Source: CAYJPV01 sp964396055
Lineage (GTDB): Bacteria > Acidobacteriota > Vicinamibacteria > Vicinamibacterales > JAKQTR01
NCBI GenBank assembly: GCA_964396055.1
Contig: CAYNDV010000016.1
Location: 1-51,639, forward strand
Direction of reading: 5' to 3'
Length of the DNA stretch: 51,639 nucleotides
Below, in pieces: positions 1-7,599 of this stretch. The translations under genes were made by a program, and so were the position numbers. The notes under the pieces were generated by a model. That model worked only from the letters and a program-made list of their open reading frames with translations, was not told the DNA's origin and ran no database searches. Positions within the stretch are counted from its first letter, which is position 1. Each line of letters begins with the position of its first letter.

Positions 1-77
1 AGCGGACGGCCGTCCACAGATGCCGGCGCCATCGACGCCTCCGGGCCGGGAAGCCGCAACCAGAAAGGAGCCCCGTT

Positions 78-632
78 ATGTTGCCCCGCACCGTGGTCCG
101 TGGGCTTGCCGTGGTCCTGATGGCGGCCACGCCGGCGCTCGCCCAGGCCGAACGCAAGGATCTCCAGGTCTTCAACGATGTCTCGCGCGCAGTGCTGCGC
201 TATGCGAGCTTCACGATCTTCGACGAGGTGGCCGCTGACGTGACCGACGGCGTCGTCACGCTCCACGGCCGGGTGACGATGCCCTACAAGCGGACCGACA
301 TCGAACGGCGGGTGGCCCGCATCGACGGGGTCCGTCAGGTGGACAACCGCATCACGGTGCTGCCGGTGTCGCAGTTCGACGAGCAACTCCGGGTCGCCAT
401 CGCGCGGGCCATCTACGGCAATTCGTCGTTCTGGCATTACGCCGCCATGGCCAATCCGCCGATTCACATCGTCGTGGAGCGGGGCCACGTGCGGCTGACA
501 GGTGTCGTGCACAACGAGGTCGAGCGGATGCTCGCCCGGTCGCTCGCCTCGTCGTTCCAGGCGTTCTCGGTGAAGAACGAGTTGCGCACGGACGCGGAAG
601 TGCGGGCGACCCTTGAGAAGCTCACCAACTGA
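78..632 (+). CDS. Periplasmic protein with two BON domains
   Basis: The product has 184 residues. Residues 1-24 form a signal peptide ending in an AQA-type site (ALAQAE). Two BON modules follow, about residues 30-95 and 105-175. In the first, the pattern VTDGVVTLHGRV followed by IDGVRQVDNRI is the classic BON beta-alpha-beta signature; the second has VERGHVRLTGVV. BON proteins (OsmY, Kbp and similar) bind phospholipid or envelope components and often respond to envelope stress; the exact ligand here is unknown. The start is supported by AAAGGAG at 63-69. Its neighbour is a Spy-like protein on the same strand 140 bp downstream, which fits an envelope-stress role. A start at position 20 in another frame is a shadow. 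Confidence 0.88.
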   Translation: MLPRTVVRGLAVVLMAATPALAQAERKDLQVFNDVSRAVLRYASFTIFDEVAADVTDGVVTLHGRVTMPYKRTDIERRVARIDGVRQVDNRITVLPVSQFDEQLRVAIARAIYGNSSFWHYAAMANPPIHIVVERGHVRLTGVVHNEVERMLARSLASSFQAFSVKNELRTDAEVRATLEKLTN

Positions 633-774
633 ACGCCAACCTCCTTCGCTCGTCCGGCTGGCGGGTCTCGGGGCCCGCCAGCCGCGCGTAACGAGCCAGC
701 CCCGACGCGGTCTAACCCTGGTGCCGGCCACCCAGCCGGCGGAGAGAAGGGACTTGCGCGGAGGTTGTCACGTG

Positions 775-1464
775 ATGAAGAGACGCGCGTTGATCACGAT
801 ACCGATCCTGGCGGCGTGCAGCACCGCCTTGCTGATCGCCACGGCGGCGTCGGGACAGGAGACCAGCGATCAGAAGCCGGGCACGCAGGGCCAGGCCGCC
901 GCCCAGGCGCAGACAGGGGCGGCCTCGAAGCCCGGGAGCCTCGCGCTCACCGACGACCAGCGGGCGAAGATGCGGACGCTGCGTGAGCAGCACCTCGGCG
1001 AACTCCGGACGGCGCAGGACCAGGTGCGGGCCGCGCGGGACAAGTTCCAGGAAGCCCGGCGAAACGCGGGCCCCGACGAGAAGGCGCTGCGTGTGGCGGC
1101 TGGTGTCCTGGCGACCGCGGAGGCCGACCTGATGGTGCTCCGGGCGCGCCAGCAGGCCCAGTTGACCGGCGTGCTCACGCCCGAGCAGCGGGCCGCCGCA
1201 CAGCAGCGACGGGCGGCGGCGCCGTACGCGTCGCGCGGGTTCAGCGGCTGGCGGGCCCTGACCCCGCAGGGTCCGTATATGGGCGGCCGCGGCTGGCGTG
1301 GCATGACCCCGAGGGGGCCGTACATGGGCGGACGCGGCTGGCGCGGCATGACCCCGCAGGGTCCGTACATGGGCGGCCGCGGATGGCGCAACCGCCTCGA
1401 GCCGTGGTGGTGGGGGCCGGCTGAGCCCGGCGGGCCGCCGCCGCGACCGCGCCGGCGTATCTGA
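775..1464 (+). CDS. Spy/CpxP-like periplasmic protein with C-terminal 15-residue repeats
   Basis: The product has 229 residues and starts with a signal peptide (MKRRALITIPILAACSTALL). The core is helical and charged, with two LTxxQ motifs, LTDDQR and LTPEQR, which define the Spy/CpxP/heavy-metal-resistance family of periplasmic chaperone-like proteins. The C-terminus carries three near-identical 15-residue units (GWRGMTPQGPYMGGR) at about residues 158-202, then a Trp/Pro/Arg-rich tail. I chose ATG 775 because GGAGG lies at 760-764; the frame is open further upstream to 613 but that part does not look coding. It converges on the histidine kinase across a strong hairpin. A second Spy-like gene lies at 3885, so the two-component system sits between two possible effectors. 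Confidence 0.85.
   Translation: MKRRALITIPILAACSTALLIATAASGQETSDQKPGTQGQAAAQAQTGAASKPGSLALTDDQRAKMRTLREQHLGELRTAQDQVRAARDKFQEARRNAGPDEKALRVAAGVLATAEADLMVLRARQQAQLTGVLTPEQRAAAQQRRAAAPYASRGFSGWRALTPQGPYMGGRGWRGMTPRGPYMGGRGWRGMTPQGPYMGGRGWRNRLEPWWWGPAEPGGPPPRPRRRI
1246..1380 (+). repeat. Three tandem 45-bp coding repeats
   Basis: Three in-frame 45-bp units at 1246-1290, 1291-1335 and 1336-1380, with a partial fourth from 1381, encode GWRxxTPxGPYMGGR in the Spy-like protein. Units differ mostly at third codon positions plus Ala-Leu/Gly-Met and Gln/Arg changes, so they are old enough to have diverged but are under protein-level constraint. Confidence 0.95.
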
Positions 1465-1477
1465 CGTGATGTTCCGG

Positions 1478-1499
1478 GGGGCCGGCGCCTGCCGGCCCC
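1478..1499. terminator. Hairpin between convergent genes
   Basis: A perfect 9-bp GC stem (GGGGCCGGC at 1478-1486 with GCCGGCCCC at 1491-1499, loop GCCT) lies between the stop of the Spy-like gene and the stop of the histidine kinase. It lacks a T-run on either strand, so it is a plausible bidirectional terminator or RNA-end protector and not a textbook intrinsic terminator. Confidence 0.6.
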
Positions 1500-1500
1500 G

Positions 1501-3087
1501 TCACGCCCCGTCCCGCGGCAGGACCACTTCGAACACCGTCTCGCGCCCGGGATCGCTGCGTACGTCGATCCGCCCGCCGTGGCGCTCGACGATGGCCTTC
1601 GCGATCGACAGTCCCAGCCCGCTGCCCCGCCCGTCTGCGCCCCGCGCGGCGTCCGCCTTGTAGAATCGATCGAACACGTGCGGCAGGTGCTCGGCGGGGA
1701 TGCCGGCGCCGGTGTCCCTGACCTGGAGGACCACTGACGCGCCACGCGCGTCGGCCCGCAAGGTGACCTCCCCGCCGGCGGGCGTATGGCGGAGGGCGTT
1801 GGCCGCCAGGTTCTGCAGCACCTGTTCCATCCGTCCAGCATCGGCGACGATGGAAGCGGCGGCGGGATCGACCGAGCTGTCCAGTCGCACCCCGCTGGCC
1901 AGGGCATCGCGCTCGTGCCGTTCCAGGACGCGGGCGAACAACGCCGGGACGTCGACCGGCGACGGCGCCAGCGCTCCGCCGCCGGCGTCGAGGCGGGCCA
2001 GGTCCAGCAGTTCCCCGATCAGCCGCTCGAGGCGCTCGACCTCCGCGCTGACGATGTCGAGATACCGCGCCCGCGCCTGGGCGTCGATTCTCAACTCGGC
2101 CATCTGGAGCGTCTCGAGGTAGCCGCGGATCGCGGTGAGCGGCGTCCTCAGCTCGTGCGAAACGTCCGCCAGCAGCTGGCGCCGCGCGTCGGTGGCCGCC
2201 AGCAACTGCGACGTGCGCTGATCGAGATCCGCCGCCATGGCATTGAAGGCGCGGGCGACGGCGGTCACTTCATCGGTGCCGTCTTCGGGCGCCCGCGCCG
2301 TCAGCACGCCGGCCCCGAGCTGGCGCGCCGCGTCCTCGAGGGCCCGCAGGCGGCGCTGCGCCGGCCGGAACACAAAGAGCGCCGCCAGGCCCGTCGCGAC
2401 GACGAGCAGCCCCGCGAAGACGACGGCGACCGCCGGGAAGAACTGCCGGAACACGAGCGGCAGGGGTTCGGCTGGCGGGACGATGACGGTGGCCACCACC
2501 TGGCTGTCGTGGATCACGGGCGCGATGCCGAGCAGACGTCCGCCGCCCAGGGGTCGTCCGCCCTGCCTCGGTCCGAAGGGACCGGGATCTGCCCCGTCCG
2601 GCGGCGGCGGCATCATCTGGGGCGGCGGTCCGGGCTCGCCGGGCGGGCGGCCCTCGTCGGGCCGGAAGCGGCGCGGCATCCGCATGCGGCGAACGGCCAT
2701 CTCGAGCATCGGCGGCGGCAGGACGTAGCCGTCCTGGGATACGTGGACCAGCCCGTCGCGCATCACGAGCGCCACGGGCCGCGAGAGGCTGCCGTAGTGC
2801 TCGCGCAGGTACGCCTGCGGATCGGCCAGCGGGCCCTCGCCGAGCGTGGCGCTGAAGTCCGCCGCGACGAGCGTCGCGAGATCGTGCGGCGTGCGTCCGG
2901 CCACGGTATCGGACGACCGCCCGAGCAGCCAGAGCAGCGCGCCGGCCTGCACGGCGAGCACGAGGGCGAGAAAGGCCACGAAGCCCATCGCCACGCGCCA
3001 GTACAGGCTGCCCCAGAATCGCCGCGGCGGCGGGGCGCCGGCTGCGGGGGGCGCCGCTGGGTCAGTCGTCGGAGAACTTGTAGCCAC
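1501..3087 (-). CDS. Sensor histidine kinase (HAMP, HisKA, HATPase)
   Basis: The product has 528 residues. Order: short cytoplasmic Pro-rich start, TM1 about 30-56, periplasmic region about 57-215 with a striking Met/Pro-rich stretch, TM2 about 218-240, HAMP about 240-295, HisKA with the phospho-acceptor motif DVSHELRTP near residue 310, then HATPase with N box NLAANALRHTP, G1 DTGAGIP and G2 GSGLGLS. It autophosphorylates and passes phosphate to its partner. The gene overlaps the end of the response-regulator gene by 26 bp, so the two are translationally coupled. Both flanking effector-like genes are Spy-like, so it probably senses envelope stress or a metal. An internal start just before TM1 is possible. 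Confidence 0.93.
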   Translation of the reverse strand: MATSSPTTDPAAPPAAGAPPPRRFWGSLYWRVAMGFVAFLALVLAVQAGALLWLLGRSSDTVAGRTPHDLATLVAADFSATLGEGPLADPQAYLREHYGSLSRPVALVMRDGLVHVSQDGYVLPPPMLEMAVRRMRMPRRFRPDEGRPPGEPGPPPQMMPPPPDGADPGPFGPRQGGRPLGGGRLLGIAPVIHDSQVVATVIVPPAEPLPLVFRQFFPAVAVVFAGLLVVATGLAALFVFRPAQRRLRALEDAARQLGAGVLTARAPEDGTDEVTAVARAFNAMAADLDQRTSQLLAATDARRQLLADVSHELRTPLTAIRGYLETLQMAELRIDAQARARYLDIVSAEVERLERLIGELLDLARLDAGGGALAPSPVDVPALFARVLERHERDALASGVRLDSSVDPAAASIVADAGRMEQVLQNLAANALRHTPAGGEVTLRADARGASVVLQVRDTGAGIPAEHLPHVFDRFYKADAARGADGRGSGLGLSIAKAIVERHGGRIDVRSDPGRETVFEVVLPRDGA

Positions 3088-3790
3088 TGCCCCACACCGT
3101 CAGGACGTACATCGGATTGGCCGCATCGGGTTCGATCTTCTTGCGCAGGCGCTTCACGAGGGCGTCCACGCTGCGGTCGGTGACGAAGGTCTCGCCTTTC
3201 CACACCTTCGACAGCAGGGCGTCCCGGCTGAACACGATGCCGGGATGGGACGCCAGCGTGTGGAGCAGGCTGAATTCCTGCGCGGTCAGGTCCACGTCGG
3301 CGCCGTCGACGCGGACGCGCCGCCGCGCCGGATCGATCTCCAGGCCGCGCACGCGCAGCACCCGGGCGCCGGGCGCCCCCGGGTCGCCGTCGGCGCTGGC
3401 CTGGGCCCGCGGGCCGGCGCGCCGCATCAGCGCCCGGACGCGCGCGACGAGCTCGCGCACGCCAAAGGGCTTGGTCAGGTAGTCGTCGGCGCCGCTCTCG
3501 AGGCCCACCACCTTGTCGGCCTCTTCGCGCCGCGCTGTGAGCATGAGCACCGGTGTCCCGGTGTTCGGTCCCTCCCGCCGCATGGCGCGGCAGACGGTCA
3601 CGCCGTCGACGTGCGGGATCATCAGGTCGAGGATCACGATCGCGAACCGCCTCTCGTGCAGCAGCCGCAGGGCTTCGCGCCCGTCCGGGGCGCCGCTCAC
3701 CACGAAGCCTTCGAGGCCCAGATGGAGGCCAACGAGGTCGCGGATGTTCGGTTCGTCTTCTACCACGAGCGCGTGGGGTTTCTCACTCAC
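3062..3790 (-). CDS. OmpR-family response regulator
   Basis: The product has 242 residues. The receiver domain covers about 1-120 with the acidic pair in VVEDEP, the phospho-acceptor Asp55 in VILDLMIP, and the conserved Lys in DDYLTKPF. The C-terminal winged helix (about 140-240) shows the OmpR/PhoB pattern LTAQEFSLLHTLASHPG, RSVDALVKRLRKK and the terminal hairpin WGSGYKF. The start is GTG at 3790. It is the first gene of a two-gene operon with the kinase and is divergent from a Spy-like gene; the 94-bp gap has TGTCAC repeats on an 11-bp register of the sort this DNA-binding class recognises, so it may regulate both itself and the neighbour. Confidence 0.95.
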   Translation of the reverse strand: MSEKPHALVVEDEPNIRDLVGLHLGLEGFVVSGAPDGREALRLLHERRFAIVILDLMIPHVDGVTVCRAMRREGPNTGTPVLMLTARREEADKVVGLESGADDYLTKPFGVRELVARVRALMRRAGPRAQASADGDPGAPGARVLRVRGLEIDPARRRVRVDGADVDLTAQEFSLLHTLASHPGIVFSRDALLSKVWKGETFVTDRSVDALVKRLRKKIEPDAANPMYVLTVWGSGYKFSDD

Positions 3791-3800
3791 GAATGCTCCG

Positions 3801-3839
3801 TGTCACAGAAGTGTCACAGCTGTGCCCTGACGCTGTCAC
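3801..3839. promoter_or_regulatory. Candidate response-regulator box: TGTCAC direct repeats on an 11-bp register
   Basis: TGTCACAG occurs at 3801 and 3812 and TGTCACGC at 3834. Spacings are 11 and 22 bp, and the intervening register at 3823 holds a weaker TGCCCT. Winged-helix regulators of the OmpR/PhoB class bind tandem direct repeats spaced about 11 bp, and the known PhoB repeat has a CTGTCA core. The array sits 46-84 bp before the ATG of the Spy-like gene and directly beside the regulator start. Assignment to the adjacent regulator is inference. Confidence 0.55.
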
Positions 3840-3884
3840 GCCCGTCCCGTCAAATGGTTCAGGACGACACGAAAGGAGCCGTCG

Positions 3885-4514
3885 ATGCCGCTCAAGAATA
3901 ACAGCAAGCTGCAGGGGGCGATCGTGCTGATCGCCGTCGTGTTGGTGACGGGCGCCATCGGCGCTGTGCTCAGCGCGCAGATGGGACCGCGCGCCACCCA
4001 GGGCCAGATGGGGCCCGGTGAACCGGGACAGATGGGGCCGGGCATGATGGGCCGCGGGCCCGGCATGCGGGGCGGGCCCGGCATGGGCGGACCCGGCGGG
4101 CCGGGCGGGCCCATGGGGCTGATCGGCCGCGGTCTGCACGGGATCGACCTCACCGAGGATCAGCGTGCGAAGATCCGTGACATCGCCGAGTCGCACCGCG
4201 ACGAGTTCGCCGCCATTGCGGACCGCATGGGGCCGGCGCGCGAGGCGCTGCACGAGGCGATCACCGCTGACGCGGCGGACGAGCAGGCCATCCGGACCGC
4301 AGCGGCCGCCGTCGCTGCCGTGGACGTGGACGCGGCGCTGCTCCACGCGAAGGCGCACGCCGAGATGTTCGCGGTGCTGACGCCGGAACAGCAGAAGCAG
4401 GTCAAGGAACTGCGCACCCGGATGCAGGAGCGCATGAAGGACGGGCGGGATCGGATCCGCAAGCGCATCGATCAGCGGATCCAGCAGAAACGCAGCGGGC
4501 CCGAGGCGGTCTAA
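3885..4514 (+). CDS. Spy/CpxP-like periplasmic protein, Met/Gly/Pro-rich N-terminus
   Basis: The product has 209 residues. An N-terminal hydrophobic segment (about 10-28, ending near SAQ) is a signal peptide or anchor. Residues about 30-80 are a low-complexity Met/Gly/Pro stretch with repeated QMGPG and GPGM words. The rest is the helical LTxxQ core, with LTEDQRAKIRDI and LTPEQQKQVKEL. Family members are periplasmic chaperones or metal-resistance proteins; the Met-rich region could bind soft metals such as copper or silver, which is inference. AAAGGAG at 3872-3878 supports the start. It is divergent from the response regulator and preceded by the TGTCAC array, so it is the best candidate target of that system. 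Confidence 0.87.
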   Translation: MPLKNNSKLQGAIVLIAVVLVTGAIGAVLSAQMGPRATQGQMGPGEPGQMGPGMMGRGPGMRGGPGMGGPGGPGGPMGLIGRGLHGIDLTEDQRAKIRDIAESHRDEFAAIADRMGPAREALHEAITADAADEQAIRTAAAAVAAVDVDAALLHAKAHAEMFAVLTPEQQKQVKELRTRMQERMKDGRDRIRKRIDQRIQQKRSGPEAV

Positions 4515-4559
4515 CTCCTCCTCCTCTCCTCCCCACAGACCCACCGGGTCCGCTTCGTC

Positions 4560-4593
4560 AGCCCGGGGTCGGCCGCACGGCCGGTCCCGGGCT
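4560..4593. terminator. Long hairpin between convergent genes
   Basis: AGCCCGGG (4560-4567) pairs with CCCGGGCT (4586-4593), and inside it CGGCCG pairs with CGGCCG around a CA loop, with matched GT/GT internal-loop bases. It lies between the stops of the Spy-like gene and the amidotransferase. There is no T-run. It is a likely bidirectional terminator. Confidence 0.6.
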
Positions 4594-4595
4594 CG

Positions 4596-6479
4596 TCAGT
4601 GTCCGCGGGCCCAGCGCTCGAGCACCCACACCGCCCACAGCAGGTAGGCGTGATCGCCGGCGCCGGCCCGGTGATCGTCGAAGGCCCGCCGGACCACCGA
4701 CAGGTCGAGCCACCCACGCACGGCCGCCCCGGAACCGAAGACTTCGTCCTGGAACCTCTGCGCGTACGGCCCCGTGATCCACGCGCCCACCGGGGCGGTG
4801 AAGCCGTGTTTCGGCAGCGAGAGCAGGGCCGGCGGCAGGCGCCGCGCGGCCTGGCGCTTCAGCAGGTGCTTGGACCGAAGGCCCGGCATCTTCGTCGCGG
4901 TGGGCAGCCGGAACCCGAACTCGACCACGCGGCGGTCGAGCAGGGGGCAGCGCACCTCGAGGCCGTGCTGCATGCTCATGCGATCCACCTTCACCAGGAC
5001 GTCGTTCGGCAGGTAGATCTTCAGGTCCGCGTACTGCGCGCGCTGCACGGCGCTGGGAGACGGGCAGCGGCGATACGGCGCCGTGACGGCGGCGTGCAGG
5101 GCCGACGCGCGGTCGTCGGCGGCCGGGTCCTGGCCCAGCAGTCGCCGCGTGCGAGCCGGCTTGAGGAAGCACAGGTCGTAGTAGTACGCGGTGGCCGCAT
5201 CGACCGCGAGATTGTCGAGAATCGTGCCCAGCCGCAGCGGCTTCGGCAAACGCGGTGATCGGGGCCACACGTGGCGCAGCAGGCCTGCCAGTGTCGATGT
5301 CGGCCACCCGCCGGCGCGTCGCCTGATCCGATCCTCGACGGCGTGCGGGACGTACCGGAAGTCGTACCCGCCGAACACCTCGTCGCCTCCGTCGCCGCTC
5401 AGCGCCACGGTCACGTGGCGGCGCGCCATGGCCGACACATAGTAGGTCGGGATGGCCGACGAGTCGGCGAACGGCTGGTCGAAGGCGCGCACGACGGGCC
5501 CGAGCACGTCGTCCAGGCGCGGCTCGGCCACCTCCGCATGGTGCGACGTCGCGCAGTGGCGGGCTGTCAGCTCCGCCGCGTCGAGCTCGTTGTGGCGTGC
5601 GTCGCCGAACCCGACCGAGGTCGTCTCCACCGGCCGGCCCATCAACTGCGCCATGTGGGACACGACGAGGCCCGAGTCGATCCCGCCCGACAGGAACGCG
5701 CCGAGCGGCACCTCGCTTTCGAGCCGCTCGCCGACCCGGTCGCGCAGCAGCGCGTCCAGTTCGTCGTCCAGATCCTCCGGCGCCCGGGTGTCCGCGTCGA
5801 AGTCGGTCACGTCCCAGTACGGGCGGATCTGGATGTCACCGTCGCGCGCGAGCAGGACGTGAGCCGGTTCGAGCACGCGCACGTGTGTGTAGATCGTGCG
5901 CGGCGCGATGACGTACCCCAGCGAGAGATAGCTCTCCAGGGCGGAGGTGTCCACGGTCCCGTCCCACAGCGGGCTGGCCGCGATCGCCTTGATCTCGCTC
6001 GCCAGATGGAGCACGCCGCCGAGGACGGCGTAGTAGAGCGGCTTCTTGCCCAGGCGATCGCGCGCGACGACGAGCGTCTGCGTGCGCCGGTCGTGGATCG
6101 CGAAGGCGAACATCCCCTCGAGTCGCTCCACGCACCCCGGCCCCCACGCCTGGTAGGCGGCCAGGATGACCTCGGTGTCCGAGTGCGTGCGGAACCGGAA
6201 CCCGCGCGGCTCGAGCTCGGCCCGCAGGAGGCGGTGGTTGTACACCTCGCCGTTGAAGACGATCCAGCAGGAGCCGTCCTCGCTCGCCATCGGCTGCGCG
6301 CCGCGGCTCACGTCGATGATCGACAATCGCCGGTGCCCGAGCACGGCACGGTCGCTGTCGACCAGCCCGCGCGCGTCGGGTCCGCGATGCGCCAGCGCGT
6401 CGGTCATGGCCGCGCCGGCGTGCCGGACCTCGGGCGGCAACGGCCCGGACAACCCGAACGCTCCCGCGATCCCGCACAC
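4596..6479 (-). CDS. asnB: Glutamine-dependent amidotransferase (asparagine synthetase type, XrtA-system style)
   Basis: The product has 627 residues. The frame opens at 6503, but GTG 6479 places Cys at position 2 (VCGIAGAF), required as the N-terminal nucleophile of the glutaminase domain, so I chose it. Glutaminase domain about 2-200: HRGPD, GHRRLSIID, FNGEVYN and DTEVIL are intact. Synthetase domain: PP-loop SGGIDS at 264-269, then ALSGDGGDEVFGGY. It uses Gln-derived ammonia and ATP to amidate a carboxylate. Length and motifs fit the amidotransferase typical of XrtA/PEP-CTERM exopolysaccharide loci, where the acceptor may be a uronic acid and not free aspartate. It follows the glycosyltransferase with one base between stop and start. 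Confidence 0.93.
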   Translation of the reverse strand: MCGIAGAFGLSGPLPPEVRHAGAAMTDALAHRGPDARGLVDSDRAVLGHRRLSIIDVSRGAQPMASEDGSCWIVFNGEVYNHRLLRAELEPRGFRFRTHSDTEVILAAYQAWGPGCVERLEGMFAFAIHDRRTQTLVVARDRLGKKPLYYAVLGGVLHLASEIKAIAASPLWDGTVDTSALESYLSLGYVIAPRTIYTHVRVLEPAHVLLARDGDIQIRPYWDVTDFDADTRAPEDLDDELDALLRDRVGERLESEVPLGAFLSGGIDSGLVVSHMAQLMGRPVETTSVGFGDARHNELDAAELTARHCATSHHAEVAEPRLDDVLGPVVRAFDQPFADSSAIPTYYVSAMARRHVTVALSGDGGDEVFGGYDFRYVPHAVEDRIRRRAGGWPTSTLAGLLRHVWPRSPRLPKPLRLGTILDNLAVDAATAYYYDLCFLKPARTRRLLGQDPAADDRASALHAAVTAPYRRCPSPSAVQRAQYADLKIYLPNDVLVKVDRMSMQHGLEVRCPLLDRRVVEFGFRLPTATKMPGLRSKHLLKRQAARRLPPALLSLPKHGFTAPVGAWITGPYAQRFQDEVFGSGAAVRGWLDLSVVRRAFDDHRAGAGDHAYLLWAVWVLERWARGH

Positions 6480-6480
6480 G

Positions 6481-7599
6481 TCAGCCTGCCCTCCGCGCGT
6501 CATGGTACAGCGTCAGGTACTCCTGCACCATGCGGTCGATGTTGAAGAGCCGCGCCGCGCGCGACCGTCCGGCCCGCCCGAGCGCCGCCCGCCGCACGGG
6601 ATCCGCGGCCAGCACGAGCAGGGCCGCCTGCAGCGCCGCCCCGTCGCCCGGCGGCACCAGCACGCCCGACACCCCGTCGTCGACGGCTTCGGGATTGCCG
6701 CCCACCGCCGTCGCCACGACAGGCAGGCCCGCGGCCATGGCCTCGAGGATCGTCAACGAAATGCCCTCGCTCACCGACGTGTTCGCGTAGATGTCGAATC
6801 CGGCGGCCACCGCCCGCGCATCGTCGCGCAGCCCGGTGAACGTCACCGCGTCGGCCATCCGCAGGTCGCGCACCCGGGCCTCGATGCGGGCGCGGTCGGG
6901 TCCGTCACCCACCAGGACGAGGCGCATCGCGGGGGCCTCGGCCCGGATCCTGGCGAACGCCTCGACGAGGGCCGGCAGGTTCTTGACCGCGTCGAAGCGG
7001 GCGACGCTGCCGATGACGACGGCGGGGTCGGCGATGCCGAGCGCCGCCCGTGAGGCGGCGCGCGCGGCGTCCGACGGCTCCGGGCCGACGTCGATGCCGT
7101 TGTGGATGACCCGCAGCCGCACCGGATCGTAGTCTTCGTCCGCCATGAACCCGCGCAGTTCGTGCGACACCGCCACCACGGCCGCGGGCCGGCGTGAGAG
7201 CACCGAGTTGGCCAGGCGCCGTTTGAACGTCGGCGGCGCGTCGGTCAATCGCCCGTGCTCGGTCACCACCAGGCCGAGCCGCGGCTCACGGAGCGTCGCA
7301 ATGGCGCTGTAGCAGAAGGGCGTGTACTGGTGGGCGTGGAGCAGGTCCGCCCCCCATTCGCGCGCCACCGTGGCCAGCCGGAGTCCCAGGGACGGGTGAA
7401 ATCCGGGCTGCCGCCCGAGCACGCGCACGGCCACTCCGGCCGCGCGCAGTTCCTCCGCCCAGGCGCCCGGCTCGTCGAGGCAGCAGACTGAGGGCTCGAC
7501 GGCGGGGCGCAGGCGGCGGGCCAGCTCGATCACCAGCCGCTCGGCGCCGCCCGGATTCAGGCTCAGGACGACGTGCAGGACCCGGAGGGCCTCGTTCAC
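6481..7599 (-). CDS. Glycosyltransferase, GT4 family
   Basis: The product has 372 residues. It shows the GT-B fold signatures: N-terminal VLHVVLSLNPGGAERLV, then LHAHQYTPF, a C-terminal Rossmann domain with GSVARFDAVKNLPALVEAF, LVGDGPDR, and the donor-binding EGISLTILEAMAAGLPVVAT, whose acidic residues bind the sugar nucleotide. It resembles the glycosyltransferase commonly linked to XrtA/PEP-CTERM clusters. The much longer open frame to 9318 is not real; GTG 7599 overlaps the upstream stop as GTGA (7596-7599). It acts on the cytoplasmic face, adding one sugar to the growing repeat unit; donor and acceptor cannot be read from sequence. Confidence 0.92.
   Translation of the reverse strand: MNEALRVLHVVLSLNPGGAERLVIELARRLRPAVEPSVCCLDEPGAWAEELRAAGVAVRVLGRQPGFHPSLGLRLATVAREWGADLLHAHQYTPFCYSAIATLREPRLGLVVTEHGRLTDAPPTFKRRLANSVLSRRPAAVVAVSHELRGFMADEDYDPVRLRVIHNGIDVGPEPSDAARAASRAALGIADPAVVIGSVARFDAVKNLPALVEAFARIRAEAPAMRLVLVGDGPDRARIEARVRDLRMADAVTFTGLRDDARAVAAGFDIYANTSVSEGISLTILEAMAAGLPVVATAVGGNPEAVDDGVSGVLVPPGDGAALQAALLVLAADPVRRAALGRAGRSRAARLFNIDRMVQEYLTLYHDARRAG

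Noticed and set aside
20..238. A 72-residue plus-strand frame at the left edge
   Set aside because: Overlaps the BON gene in another frame and has no ribosome-binding site or recognisable feature.
4596..6503. ATG 6503 as start of the amidotransferase
   Set aside because: It would add eight residues before the catalytic Cys and overlap the upstream gene; GTG 6479 exposes Cys2.
5271..6545. A 424-residue plus-strand frame opposite the amidotransferase
   Set aside because: Antisense shadow: composition is Arg/Val/His-rich with no motif, and the minus-strand amidotransferase is certain.
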